DNA of 64,000 nt. Origin: Collybiopsis luxurians FD-317 M1. Taxonomy: Eukaryota; Basidiomycota; Agaricomycetes; Agaricales; Omphalotaceae. Positions within the stretch are counted from its first letter, which is position 1, and every line of letters begins with the position of its first letter. A program made the translations under genes and the position numbers. The stretch spans positions 45,187-109,186 of the forward strand of contig KN834783.1 of assembly GCA_000827265.1 (NCBI GenBank), read 5' to 3'. Positions 1 to 11,680 of the stretch are shown here, in pieces. The notes under the pieces are model-generated. The model worked only from the letters and a program-made list of their open reading frames with translations. It searched no databases and was not told where the DNA came from.

Positions 1-82
1 GATATCTTCACTAAAGCCTTACCTTCTCTAAAGGCCAAACACTTCGCTACGTCTATGGGACTCGCAAAGGTTTGAAGGGGAG
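1..82 (+). mobile_element. 3' end of Ty1/copia pol and polypurine tract
   Basis: The first bases read in frame as the last residues of a copia RNase H region (DIFTKALPSLKAKHF..., ending at a stop near 74). A purine-rich stretch follows (gaaggggag) immediately before an LTR-like terminus. This order of pol end, polypurine tract and LTR is the standard 3' layout of Ty1/copia elements. The rest of the element lies outside the window. Confidence 0.75.
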
Positions 83-491
83 TATTGGATTATTATTAGG
101 TATTCACAAGGTACGATTGGATACATCTATATATGGAACACTTTCTCGTAGTTGTACTATACTTATATTTATGTTCCCTTGCTATCTCACACTGTTCTAT
201 CTTTAGTAGTAGTGTACTTATATTTTGTCTCACCATCACATCTCAGTTCTCATGATTCCTATCACATATACCCACTCTCGTGTACTAGTTCTCATGATAC
301 TTAGTTACATGTTCTCATCTATCTTTTATCCAGCCAATGGTTGACTACGTATAACATTGTGTACTTGTATATAAAGCCACCTACATACATGAACAATCTA
401 GTGGCGCTTTTTCCCCCTTTTGATCTGTGTGATCAACTTAGTGCTGTGTGCACTTCAGCTAAATTCATTCTCAAGTTCATAACCTCTAATA
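83..491 (+). repeat. 3' LTR of copia element
   Basis: An LTR of about 409 bp is inferred from terminal inverted heptamers that match with one mismatch (TATTGGA at 83 and TCTAATA ending at 491) and from its position right after the polypurine tract. A TATA-like box (tatataaagcc) lies near 370. The 5' LTR is outside the window, so the boundaries rest on the termini alone. The bases just after it (gtata, 492-496) are the predicted target-site duplication. Confidence 0.6.
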
Positions 492-1313
492 GTATACGCT
501 GAACTTACCACCACCTCCACACAATCAGCAAAGTCACAAATACATTGATGATTGAGGATATGGCAAGTAGAATCCAGTCTAGATTTGTCTCCAGACCTTC
601 AACTTCTTGCATGGCCACTTTATCATCCACGATGCAGTCGGCAATGCTTAATCCTGTAAGCGCGGAATGTCTAAAAAGTAAAGTCAAAGCAATTTATGTT
701 CTGTAACGCACCTATACAAGCTATCACCAAAAAACTCAGAATTCCTCTCCATAATCTGCCTGCGGGTAATAATACCCATGCTCTCCAGACCATAACACTA
801 TCTGCTATGAGAATCTGAAGTAGGAATTAACAATTTTTTTGGAGTCATCACACATGTTGATTTACCGAAGTTACCCGAGCCACAGGATACATATCTTGCC
901 AAATCATCTCTTGTTCGGCAGCGACATTGTTTGTCATCTTTCCAGATGCAGAGGAAATGACAAGAAATGTGACGGTTGAAGTGTAAAGAAACTTTACTGT
1001 GAAGAAAAGCAGCATTGCTATGCAGCCAATAAATAAAGCATTTCTGGAAGGGTTCCGTGACTTCATGCTAATCGAGAAGCCGAATGTAAGAAGCTGAACC
1101 AAGCCTGAACTGGGCTGCAATCTCACCTCAAATATCGGAGCCCAGTATATGTCATTAAGACCAATGCACCTGTATCGATTGATGCGTTCAAGGCCAAAGA
1201 TCAATAATTGACAATTGCATACCATAACCGACCGACGCAATTATGAGATCAAGTGTACTGAAGATTATTCTGGCACCTGTATTGGCAAGATATTCTTGCT
1301 CCTCCGATGGCAT
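492..1313 (-). pseudogene. Multi-TM protein gene cut by copia insertion
   Basis: This looks like one of the Agaricomycete seven-TM hypothetical proteins. The start is the ATG at 1313. Exons I can support are 1223-1313, 1127-1169 and 875-1067, then an exon reading ILIADSVMVWRAW near 720-790, and a last exon ending at 509 (WRWW). Several hydrophobic helices are visible, for example LFIGCIAMLLFFTVKFL. The final exon stops at a good donor (GTAAGT, 508 down to 503), and the LTR of a copia element begins 12 bases beyond it. The 3' exons are therefore displaced upstream of the window or lost. The join between the 720-790 exon and the HSALTGLSIADC exon does not close in phase, so a frameshift or unusual splice is possible. 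Family assignment is from memory of sequence style, not a search. Confidence 0.55.
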
Positions 1314-3317
1314 TATTTTTATCAGGCCTGGCTGGGGAAGTGATAGCGATTAGAGGAAAAAGCTATCTGCGGAAACGCCTCGAAGTCGCCGGTTTAAAAG
1401 AATAACCTTCCGCCAATAAACAAACATACCATTGATCCGATTAATAGAAGAGTTTTCAGCATAGTCTTGTCTAGCAAGTGGCACCGAAGCAAATAAGTTA
1501 ACGATCAATGTCTCCCGTGATGCATCTATTCCGCAGTGCAATCCAACGGCCACTTTGAAAATCCGTCGAAGCTGATTCGAATTGGTCCTTGTAAAACGGT
1601 CCTTGTAAAACGGTCCACTGCAAGAAGTCATGGAGCATAATTTCAATATGAGTCTGACAACTAGAGAATAAAAGACGCTGAGCACAGGTAGCTTACCGGA
1701 CATAAATGATGTATTACCTATTTGAGCTTTCGGCCTCTTTGAACCAGCGTTCTTCGCTTCGCTTCCCTGTTTTCAGGCGGATAGTTGGAGCTAATGAGTT
1801 TTGAACAACAAAGGGCACGAGGAAACGCTGATTAGGAAAATGGAAAGAGCGGAGAACAATCAGATCTCTCATCATAAGCAAAAGAAGTTGATACCCGAAG
1901 TATTGATGACTACAGTCTCACATTGAACCAAGAAAGTATCACATTTCCTCTGCTCAACACAGACCGTCAAAGCACTTACAAACCTTGAGAATTCTACCGA
2001 TTCTTAACTATGATGCTAGAAATCCATACGAAAAGGAAAAAGAAAGCAGAGAGAATATTTTACCTCAAGGTGGAATCGAGAGATTCGAGACAGCTTGAGC
2101 ATGATCAGAAGCTCCGATCTTTTTCACTTTGAGATTTGGTCCTATTCATCAGTAGGAGAACGTACAGCGAGGTTTTCCAAATCAGGTAATCCCCCTTCCC
2201 CCCTGCTATTATCCATTTTTCCGCTTACAGTTAGTTTTTCGTGATCTAGCTTGTGGAATCGATGGCGCTTATTTCCATCCACGGAGTTGTCCGAGTCATT
2301 GAATTAATGAAAGGAAGCTTTCCGATCAGATGCACTATTATAGCTCCGCCGGCTTAAGTGGATGCCTACTATGTATGTACTTCCCCTGTGACACCATTCA
2401 ATGCAAGCAGAAAGATGAAAGACCCAATGATTACAACTGGGCAATCAGCTGTGACTTCATCTTGAAAGTTGGAGTACAGTAAAATTTCATATAATCTCAA
2501 TTTAGGCCACAACGGACAAATGTGTTCCCGCAGTACATTGCTCAAAACAAATAAACAGATACCATGAAGCAAATCCGAATAGTGGAAATGAAGAGCGAGT
2601 AGATGTAGGCTTGTACTAGTGTACGATTACTCTAGGTACTACTACTAGCACCATCATTCGATCCAGTAAGGTTATCCACCAACCACCTTACCGCCGGAAT
2701 TCCACTGGGGAGCCTGGGACTCGGAAATCTGAAAATCGCTTAGCAGTGGGCTTCCGCAGATGGCCTAGCAGTCCCCGGAAGTCCACTAAACAATTTACCA
2801 CTCTCCACACTGGTGACTGAGTGTCGCAACGTGCTTACCACCAGGAAAATCCTGCGCGGTACCCTACTCTATTCCCTTCCTGTGGCTTTCAGACTCGCAT
2901 ATGACATTGCTGTCACAGTCTGGCTAGTCCGACTAGCATTTCCATTCCCAGCCGTGACAAATGCACCGGCCTATTCTGGCCCCTTGGCTGCTCTTCATCC
3001 ATATCGTTATCACCCGACGCGTTGAGCTCCTTGTATAGCGCACAGTCTTCAGTGATAATCCCAGATCTTCGTCTGTCCGAGTCAGAACGGAAAACGATAG
3101 ACAACCTCATTCTCGCTGGTCGGCCACTGTACGTCCAGAGGAGTAAGCTCTTGATCGAAATTTTCCAAAACTTTGGCCCAGGCCCCAAAAGAAGAAGTTG
3201 CCGAGATCTGCGAAGGAGCTGTATACTTATATAGAACTAAGTTCACTGTAGCGCCCGGGATATGCCGGGCGTCTTTTATTACGTACGCAAGATTGTACTC
3301 TCTTGTACCGCGCCCAC
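1314..3317. other. Intergenic, no supported gene
   Basis: Two kilobases between the broken membrane-protein gene and the DUF1770-like gene. Short open frames exist on both strands (for example 2369-2572 minus, with one hydrophobic stretch), but I see no intron-closed model or family match. Confidence 0.4.
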
Positions 3318-3865
3318 ATGTCGTCGACCCACCCACCATTCGTTCTTCACGAATACAAGCATGAATTTCCCCAAACTCAACGTGAACATAGAGCCCATGA
3401 ACCTGAGCGCCCTCGTCTTCCACCACTTCCAGATCTCCGCTTCGAATTGACATATTTGAGAAGCATTCAGCCTTTTGTTCATATCCACCGAATATCGAAA
3501 TCTTTTGCAGGCAAGGCAGATAAGAAAGAGTCTTCAACTGATGCTGCTCTTGTCGCAGAATCAATAGAGGTCGAATGGAGGCGTGTTTTGTGGGTTACAC
3601 TTCGGGATCAGATTATAAGTCCTTTATTCCAGGGTGCAATCTGGTGAGTTTTCCTTCTCACGCTGCACGAAACATAAATTGTGATCAACGAATTTTTTTT
3701 TATTTCAGGGCCATTATATCCTTTTACTTCTCACCCTTTTCAGCACGAGTAGGACATGAACTTGTTGCTTCGCGGGATGCTTTAATTCGCAAGAAAGAAG
3801 GGCTCGGTGTGGGTTGGTTGCGTAAATGGGTGCATAGTCTAGGATTGTCGTCTTGGAGGGCCTAA
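3318..3865 (+). CDS. DUF1770-like fungal protein
   Basis: Two exons, 3318-3643 and 3709-3865, with a 65-bp GTGAGT...TTTCAG intron, give 160 residues. The protein has a polar N-terminus, then LPPLPDLRFE, YLRSI and, before the splice, WVTLRDQIISPLFQGAIW; the second exon ends KWVHSLGLSSWRA. The PDLRFE...RDQ...QG...W order matches what I know of the fungal DUF1770 family, whose function is unknown. The GAIWAIISFYF stretch could be a single hydrophobic helix. The ATG at 3318 is the first in frame and gives the usual short disordered N-terminus. It is convergent with the reductase gene, 238 bp away. Confidence 0.8.
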
Positions 3866-4103
3866 CGGAATGCTAAATTACGATGTCTACCTCCAACCGT
3901 TGCGGAAACACTGCACGTAGTTATACTGGGAGTTATCAGTTCGTATGTCCATGGCTGCATTATGTTGCCGAACGAGAATTTAACCCTGCCAGCCGCAGGT
4001 TTGCAGTTTGTATTTAATCCAATACTTTGGCAAAATCAATCTTCATATAGTTTACGTTCTTGATCTCTCTCTTGACATTGTATTAATACCCAAAACTCTG
4101 CCA

Positions 4104-5771
4104 TCAAAGCCTAGAATGAGGCCTCGACGCAGCAAGCGAACGGCGTTCAATAAATCCCACTCTAACCCAATACTCCACCCATTTGTTCACCATAGTTTCA
4201 TCTATCGGTTTCAGTTCCCTAATCGTGCTACTCAGTCTCTTCGCATTTGAAGAGTCCAATTCCAAGCTAAGAACCGTCTGGGTAGTTCGGGGCTTTGAGG
4301 TAGAGGAGTGGTCATCCGTCGATGGAGTATCCGGAGCCTGAGGTATTCTGTATGAAATACTGATATTGATCATCGCTTCCTGTGAATGGCAAAGCATAGT
4401 TCGAATCAGCGGAATACAAACAGCTGCCAGGTCAAATCTCGGACGGCTTACCACAATTTCTCGAGATTCAGGTGACAGTCTATCGTCCTGCATCATTCGG
4501 CGGAGCTTCCAGATCCATTCTCCAGGGTGTATGAGAGGTAAGGAGTCGGGGGAAGGCAATCCTACTTTCTCAACAAGCGCATTCCTGAGCATTTGGATAA
4601 CTTGCTCTCCTCGTATAGTGTGGGGTTGCTGGACGTTGACGACCAAGGGAAGTTTTTCCTTAGAAAAGGCGATGTCGAGGATCGTATTGGAAACCGCATC
4701 CATCGGTACCCAATATTGTGTGTAGCACTGAAAAGCAGTCCTCAGTGAGTGTTGTATCACATTACTGATCTTCGTCGTCAACGCACATGATCAATGTTAG
4801 GAAAGCTTCCGACTTGCAGAGCCGAGCGTAGCAGTATCGGGAACCATTCCCAGACGGGCCATGCTCCATTGGGTTCTCCACCGCTGAATTGACCACAACG
4901 TAAAATCGTCGCGTTGATTCCGCTCTGCGCCAAAATCTGTCATCGCGTGAGGTCAGTTTCAAGCAATTTTTTGTTTTGTTTAAAAAAAGAAGTACCCTTT
5001 CCGTGATATACTTGCTCTCGCCGTACCCAAGACCCACGGCATATTTGGCGTCCTTGATGACTTCTTCCGGGTACGGTCCACGCGCTCGGTCCCAGCTAAA
5101 GCAGGCCGATATTGTCGAGGTGAATAGGAATCGTACATCTGCACGATGTTCACTTCCTTGGACTATGTCGATCAGAGTCCGGGTACCCTTAATGTTGGAC
5201 TCGAATTTGGACAGAGGAGCCCAGAGGTTGAGGTTCCAAGCAGTATGTACGACCATCGTTAACTCTCCTTGCAGCTGATTAGCGCAGAACTCCGAATTAG
5301 CTTCCAAAGATCTCAAAAAAGGAAAGGAAAAAGAAAAAAAGTAACGAACAAGGGACTGACCTCCTTGATGGCATCTGCAGCAAGACCAAGACCTGGAAGT
5401 GAATTTCGACCTTCGAGAAACACCAATTTGGGCGAATATAAAATAGAGGTATCCAGTCCTTTCTCTTTGAAACGAGCCTGATGTCGATCCATCATGGACA
5501 AGTTCCTCAAATGAGGCCTGTTGAGCACGTAGACCCGCTTCACGGTCCTCATGGAGAGCAATGAAAGGAGAAGCTGGGCTCCGAGGTTTCCGGTTGAACC
5601 GGTGAGGAGCACCACCTCATTCTCGACAAGACGCAGATGGCTAACATTGTGTGCAGTGTTATAGTAGATACCGGGAGAGTATCTGGCTATCATGGCCTCG
5701 ATAACCTGCTCAGGAGAAGGTACGGGAGCCACGGCCGTAGAGTTGCGGTCGCTGTGTGTCTGCTCAGCCAT
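4104..5771 (-). CDS. Stand-alone NRPS-like thioester reductase domain
   Basis: Exons 5361-5771, 4996-5274, 4787-4936 and 4104-4727 are all phase 0 and give 487 residues. It is an extended short-chain dehydrogenase of the Male_sterile/NAD_binding_4 type, the R domain that ends alpha-aminoadipate reductase and fungal NRPS-like enzymes. The NADP-binding TGSTGNLG lies at residues 57-64, a TSTISACFSWD strand near 189-199, and the catalytic YGESK at 221-225. R domains release thioester-bound acyl or aminoacyl groups as aldehydes or alcohols using NADPH. There is no adenylation or carrier domain upstream: the first 45 residues are a loose SP-rich lead. It is thus either a trans-acting reductase or the surviving end of a larger enzyme. 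It shares a divergent promoter region with the acyltransferase at 6732. A decayed relative lies at 21380-22110. Confidence 0.85.
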
Positions 5772-6731
5772 GTTGCAGATGAGATGTTGGGGGAAGAGGC
5801 GTGTTTCTGCAACTGGGTATGTTGCACTCCCATGTTATATTCCCTTTACAGCGCAAAAAAAAGCGGCGTTTTCCACAGGGTCCAACCTACCCTTTCCGCG
5901 ACTGAGCAATTACATGTCGACGGTGAGCTTTCGCGGCTTTTCGCCATCATGAATTCTATTGCTTGCTAGTCGGCAGAGGGTTTCTATTATAGATCTGCAC
6001 TTGCTACTCTAAGAACAGAGCATAATCACTCCGTTCACACAACCAGGGACCACCATCTCCACAGCATCAAACTCAAGAGGCGTGTTCTGATCCTAGTTCC
6101 TGTTTTCAACATTCTGGATTTGCACTAGATCTGCCGTCGAGATTAACCTTTCATTAACCTCACCGTTGCCCTCACCCTTTACTCACCCTTACTCATCCTC
6201 GTCATCAATAATTGTAAAATCGAGTAGGGAAGCAGAATGCCGTCGAAAATCCCATTTTTTTCCGCAAAGGCTCAGCGACGGCGAAAGTTATTCGGATCCG
6301 AACTTCCCTCGGCTCATTTTCCCCTCGCAGATCAGCATCTACACTCAACGCTTAATTATACGCTTCTGGACTGTGATGTCAGGGCCTTATCGTGCCGACA
6401 CTGAACCTCTCACTACTGATACTGACTAAACATGGGAAATTTTCAGAGATGTAGCTCGGTTCAAGCGCAGGCTTCTGCAGTTTGAAAGGTGAAAAAAAAA
6501 AAAAACACCGTTTTAGTAACTCAAAAGAATGTGACGCTCTGTGAACCACAGGTATTCTAGGAGCGTTTTTGACGTGAAGCCCAAACATAAAAGATACTAC
6601 CTCGACGTCCCTGACCTTTGGCCGATTTTCGTTCGCTCGTATCGTGGGACAGGCAACTGGCTCGAGCATATTTATGAAAGGCAATAACGATTGGTGTGGT
6701 CGCCCCCTTGTCCCTGCGGCTCTCTTCTCAT
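5772..6731. promoter_or_regulatory. Divergent intergenic promoter region
   Basis: This 960-bp region separates the start codons of the reductase (minus) and the acyltransferase (plus) and must hold both promoters. No defined binding site can be named. A 13-base A-run lies at about 6491. Shared promoters of this kind are common among co-regulated fungal biosynthetic genes; co-regulation here is inference. Confidence 0.4.
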
Positions 6732-8520
6732 ATGGACATACAACAGCTCTTGACACCTTTTGACCTTACGAAATTTCGCTGGCAAAAAGCCAAGGACAGT
6801 ACCAAAACCCACACTCGTCCTTTAGCAGGAACCGAGATTGTGCTAGATTTTTGGAGTCGCCGTTGCAAAGGAGACCTAAATCTCTTTGTCGGTGTCTATC
6901 TAGACCTTCTGACGCCCGCTACAATTCCACAGATCATTGATTCTGCTCAACAGGCTTGGATCTGGCTTCGATACCAAGTACCAACCATCGCTGCCCAATT
7001 GCATACCGACAGTCATGATGCTCCACATCTCGTGTATAAGCCCGCAGAGCACGAAAGCCTCTCTTGCTGGCTCGATAACACTCTGCTTATCGAAAAGCAG
7101 GATACTCTTGATCTAGATACGCTACGCCGGCAGCTTGGACCAGCCCAGATTCCTTTTCCTGATGGAAATCTTATGCATCTTCATCTGGTCATTCCGAGTG
7201 GGGAGCATGAAGACCCCGTTTCCAGGCTCGGAGTCCTTCTCCACTGTCACCATCTCTTGATTGACGGACTTGGAGCGCTGACCTTACTCAATCAATACTT
7301 CACCAAGCTTGCTGACATTGTGGGCTCCGATTATACGAAAGAATCTTTTGCATGGGGAACAGAAGTCGATAAGCTGTTGCCTGCTGTATTCAATGTCATG
7401 GATGCTTCAGAGCTTCGTCCAGTCCAGCCTGGGTCTTTCGAAAGGCCATCGTTTGCTCTTCCATATTATGCCTCACTTGCCAGTGCTTTACAGGATACGA
7501 TACAAATGTTTGAGGTGAGCGAGCTCTGATGAACGGTATAGACTCAGGGAACTAATTTAGGAACCGTGGACTATAGAAACCGTTAGGATTCAAACCACGA
7601 AATCCTGATTCGGGTCTTCCTTCGACATCGCGTATGGAAGTGGAATTTACCAGACAAGACTCGGAAAAGCTCGTGAAATCCTTGAAAGCTAGTGGATATA
7701 CGGTTACGCACTTGGGTCAGTACGTTATATCTAACATTAGCATCATGGTAAACAGCTGCTGACATCATGGGCCAGCTCATGCTGCTTTGTCACTGGTCGC
7801 TAGATCGGACAGTGTATCGGACGTTGAAGATGCCTCGCTTTCCTTTATAAACTTTAGCATTGTCAATTGTCGCCACAGATTAACTGCACCATATTGTCAT
7901 CGCGGAAAGTATCCGGGAAATGCGCTGGGCATCCATCTTCTCAAGGTGCCCCTGTCATTGTTTATATCGGATAGTGGAGAATTTTTCCCAATCGACAAAA
8001 GTCTGGTGGCCAAATTGTTGGATGCTCTAAGAGACTGTTATGAGACACAAAAAGTAACTCCGGGTCTTCTGTCTCGTACAGCACAAGGTTCAGAAATTGT
8101 GGCTGCCACCCTCAAATATTCATTCATGAACAACCGGTGCAGTTCTTTAACCCTACAATTTTTATTACCATTTCATCTCATTCAATCATGGTAGGGCGCC
8201 CGTCAACCAGTGTTATTCATTCTCTAGCGACGGAGTGGGGGAAAATTATCTGGATGCGACATTCTCCAATGGTTCAGGAACACCAATTGTCGGCGTAACA
8301 AAATATTTTACATCGTTGAATCGAGTTGATCCGGCACCGTAGGTGTTTTAGAAGCATTTTTTCCTTCCTGGTTTACTAAGGGCTGATTAGGTATTTTCGG
8401 ATTTCGTCTTGGAAAGGAATAATTTATCTCAGTGCAGACTTTAATGAGAACATTATCACAGCCAAGGAGGTATCTGAATACATGGTGAAATGGAAGGAGT
8501 ACATGCTATTGGGAATCTGA
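6732..8520 (+). CDS. Condensation/acyltransferase-superfamily protein
   Basis: Five exons, 6732-7514, 7577-7715, 7776-8136, 8195-8338 and 8391-8520, close in phase and give 518 residues. The hallmark HHxxxDG motif of CoA-dependent acyltransferases and NRPS condensation domains is present as HHLLIDG at residues 173-179. Enzymes of this fold transfer an acyl group from CoA or a carrier protein to an alcohol or amine, with the second His as general base. The C-terminal half has the NCRHRLTAPYCHRGKYPGNA region typical of Agaricomycete acyltransferases of this type. The length fits a two-lobed single-domain enzyme. I did not find a clear DFGWG motif, so fine specificity (alcohol acetyltransferase or other) is open. 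It is divergent from the reductase gene, suggesting a small metabolite locus (inference). Confidence 0.8.
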
Positions 8521-8587
8521 GAAGAATATTTTTTCAGTCAGTTGGTGAGCAAATACTACTTAGTAGTTGATAAAGCTTTCGTATGGG

Positions 8588-9743
8588 TGTCCTTATTGGA
8601 CAAAAATAACACATAGTCGATGTTTCATGATGATTCGTGATTGGCACAGAAATCTGAATCTCGGCCTTAAGATCATTGAACCAGCTTTGACCCTCCCCCC
8701 AATCATGAAACATCATTCTACACATGCTAAAATATCAGTCATGTATCTAGTCACCAATTGTTCAAATGTCAATTTTTCAGGACTTGTTTTTTTATGTGTT
8801 GTTTCATGAAACCGACACACTCAAGATATCAAGCTTTCAATGGTTCAGTTCATGATTCATGATTTGCAAAATGGTTTTTGGGTCAGTGTTACGCATTAAT
8901 TGGAAATACTGGAGGATCACTGTATATCACTGTATATCCATCCTAAGTTTTTTTTTATTTCTATCCTCTCACTGCTGCTCCCATTTACTGCACATCTTGC
9001 TGTAGAGAGGACATAAACAATATAAACAGGAGGATATGGATCTACCAAGCCATAGTCCAGTGCACGTCGCCACACAGTCCTTGAGGAGCAACCAAAAACA
9101 GGGGCAATATGTGTAACACCCCTTAAACATAGGCTCGTTTCCAGTATGTCAGGTTTCTGGTCTTCCATGTCCTCCAGCATGTACCATTTGTACTGGTTCT
9201 AGTGGAGGATGTTTGATTATGTCTTGAGAATGCATCGCAGTATCTTCAAGAGCCGATATCATATTGATAATATCAGTTTGAATAATGGAAAACTCTTCAT
9301 GGTCAAACAAATGGCCATGCTAACAATAATATAAGCTGGATAACAGAGATATAAAATACAAGACTCACTGACTGGGGCAATTGCTCAGCAGATGTCTGCT
9401 GGTGCTCAACACCGGAATAGAGCATTTTTCCGGAGGCACTTGCTTGGCAGTACTTAATAGAAGTATCATGAATCGGACTAATGCATCTAAAATCAGGAAA
9501 CCGGGTGCAATCATGAAACCGGAATTCATACTTTGTAAATCATCAAACATTGTTACAGGAGTCAAATTCCAATCACAGAAGCAATCACGGATGCAATCAA
9601 TACTTCAAGTTTCACGATTAGGAACTGAGAGCTCCAGTCAAGCTGGATTATCATGAAATCACAACAAATTTTGCAAAAATCATGAAAAGAATCATGCAAT
9701 CATTAAACATCAGCAGTACTTTTATTTTTGTCCAATGAGGACA
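8588..9743. mobile_element. Decayed TIR DNA transposon, 1.16 kb
   Basis: The ends are inverted repeats: TGTCCTTATTGGACAAAAAT at 8588 matches the reverse complement of the 3' end (TGTCCTCATTGGACAAAAAT, ending 9743) with one mismatch, and weaker similarity continues inward (GATGTTTCATGAT against GATGTTTAATGAT). TCATGAT/ATCATGA motifs recur near both ends. The interior holds an integrase-like relic. The flanks carry similar direct sequences (aagctttcgtatg and aaactttcgttatg), but no clean target-site duplication abuts the ends. Confidence 0.6.
8917..9300 (-). pseudogene. Integrase-like transposase relic (HTH region)
   Basis: The minus strand reads fragments such as HAGGHGRPE and, after a stop and a frameshift, THIAPVFGCSSRTVWRRAL followed by DYGLVDPYPP. 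A Gly-x-Ser-x-x-Thr-Val-x-Arg-Arg helix-turn-helix just ahead of YGL is typical of the integrase-core proteins abundant in Agaricomycete genomes. Only the N-terminal DNA-binding part survives; no DDE core is visible. It sits inside the TIR element and was probably its transposase (inference). Confidence 0.45.
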
Positions 9744-9859
9744 ACAAAACTTTCGTTATGATGATCATTCGTTTACCACGGATGTATATCATAAATTTTA
9801 TGTATCATTTACTCTTTCACACAGCGCATTTGGGCGAGAACGTCTATACTAGGAACTTT

Positions 9860-10495
9860 TTACCAACACTGAGCTCCATTGAAGGTATATTCAAGGCCTA
9901 ATGATCCAACAAAACTGGGACAGACGTTAGTTTGAGTGGTAGAATTAGTCGGCAGACGAGACATACGCTTCGAATACCGCAGTGCAAGTCGAGCTCTGCT
10001 CAGCCACAAAGAGAAGACCAGGAGCAATTCCAGCTAGCGACGACATCATTTTTTAGTCATTAGAGAGATAATCACTTTCGAGGGAATACCTTCCGGTTGG
10101 GCTGCGTTCACCGAAAATCGTATCTATCGATGAAGTAGAACAAGCTGAACACACGTCGCTCCTCCACTGGCAATAGGCTCACTGTTTCTCCATCTGGCCA
10201 GAAGAGCGAAATGTTCTGATATTCTCCGGGTCCGATATCCATTATCTCGAACCAGATAGGTTGACCATCATTAATCGCGTCCTCCTTGATCGAGCTCGTT
10301 AAGAGCTTTGCATTGGGCCAAGTGTTACTGTTAAGAAATAGGCTGACATGGGAGATTGACTGTAAAGAGTATAAGACTGGCGCAGTAGGACCAGGGAGTA
10401 CTCAAACTTACCGACGGGGCAGATTGTGCCAGGCCCGTCGGCAAAATTGAAAGTGCACTCAAAGTGAGAAAACGCTTTGCTAGTAGGTAGAACAT
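9860..10495 (-). CDS. Small secreted protein, 138 aa
   Basis: Five exons, 10412-10495, 10183-10359, 10090-10123, 9967-10033 and 9860-9914, close in phase. The ATG at 10495 starts a clear signal peptide (Lys-Arg, then a Leu/Ser/Ala core) with likely cleavage after GLAQ or nearby, in the first exon. The mature part of about 115 residues contains DGQPIWFEIMDIGPGEYQN, FWPDGETIRFSV and a C-terminus STCTAVFEAFVGSLGLEY... ending in QCW. Only two cysteines are evident, which could form one disulfide. I do not recognise the family. Size, signal peptide and lack of known domains fit fungal small secreted proteins. The first exon coincides with the signal peptide, a common arrangement. Confidence 0.65.
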
Positions 10496-10856
10496 GTCGA
10501 AAATGAAAAAGAGGCGAGCTGTCAAGGCATCTCACTCTAGTCGATATTTATACCTGTCCGTTACCTGTCCACGTGCAAGGTCTACTTGACCTAATGAAAG
10601 AAACAATATCTGGATGCTCTAGACAAAGTACCTTGTGCCTATCGGGAAATGCACTATAAGCTGGTCAAATCTAGTTCAACTTCACGGAGTCGCATGAGGG
10701 CTTGACAGCTTTCAATCAATGTCCTGAACTCGAGCATTCAAACCCAATGAACATTGAATATAAAACTGTTCTGAGTGAGTCAGGGGTTGAGCACTCACTG
10801 CCACATAGCCATACCTGCCGAAATCGATTCAACTACAAACAAAAGACCGAGGGGAC

Positions 10857-11360
10857 CTAAAGGGTATTTGAGTCATCCATTTTCAGGACGAGACACGGAT
10901 GGGTCGACGGTACTCGCTTGAAGGATTCTGTTGGTTCACCGAGAATCAAAGCCGCATCCCGGTAGCAATGGTATATATTATTTACTTTAAGTAGAGCAGG
11001 AAGACTTCTGATACCAAAGTGCTTTCCGACCAGAATACTGGTAAGTATATTCTGCGACTCTCCTCCAACCAAAAATGGTCACTGGGAACATCCTTCGGGT
11101 TGATCGCGGTTATCAGGAAAATAGCATCTCGCTGAAAGCCATCATTGTTGACCAGACCGACCTCTGAGATTGTCTTCGAAATCCAAGGAACGAACAAATG
11201 GGCAAACCTCGGTAATGAGAGGGAGTTAGTCGGCTTACAAACTGCGCCAAGGACACAGGAAAAGCGATGAAGATTGGTATGTAGCAACATGGAATGCATA
11301 AGCGCTCCGTGAATCCGATTCCGATGGGGGTGATACAGGAAGTACGGTACCTGTGGCAAC
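10857..11360 (-). pseudogene. Laccase-like N-terminal relic
   Basis: The minus strand shows LVNNDGFQRDAIF, resembling the conserved N-terminus of basidiomycete laccases (VN...DGF.R.A). It is preceded by a GTAAGC...CGAG intron-like stretch, a hydrophobic segment and a TATA-like box (tatataagtc, near 11370). Downstream the frame does not continue into copper-binding HxH motifs, and the secreted-protein gene begins about 360 bases on. At most the first 60 to 100 residues of a multicopper oxidase remain. The match is short, so this could be a coincidence. Confidence 0.35.
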
Positions 11361-11680
11361 TTGACTTATATACATTTTACTGTTTGCGCTGGGAGAGAAT
11401 TGAAAAGCCAGAAGGTACGCCATGCTTTGAAGTGAAAGATATGTTGATGGAGAGATCGCCAAGAACGTCGTTGAGTCGAGCATCCTGTTAGATTTGCCGG
11501 TTGAAAGCTATCAAATATCGAATATGAACGACTGTCAGCCCAATGCTCATGTGATTGGGCGAAAGCAAAGCATACAAGATAAGCCCTTCTACCGGCAAAA
11601 TCCCCAGTAGGAATCAATAATAGGAATCGAAAAGAAGGAAGAAGAATCGAGCTTGTCGCTGTAGACGTTCTAACATAATT

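Noticed and set aside
3082..3564. 160-codon minus-strand frame
   Set aside because: It lies antisense to the DUF1770-like gene, whose motifs and splice phase are clear.
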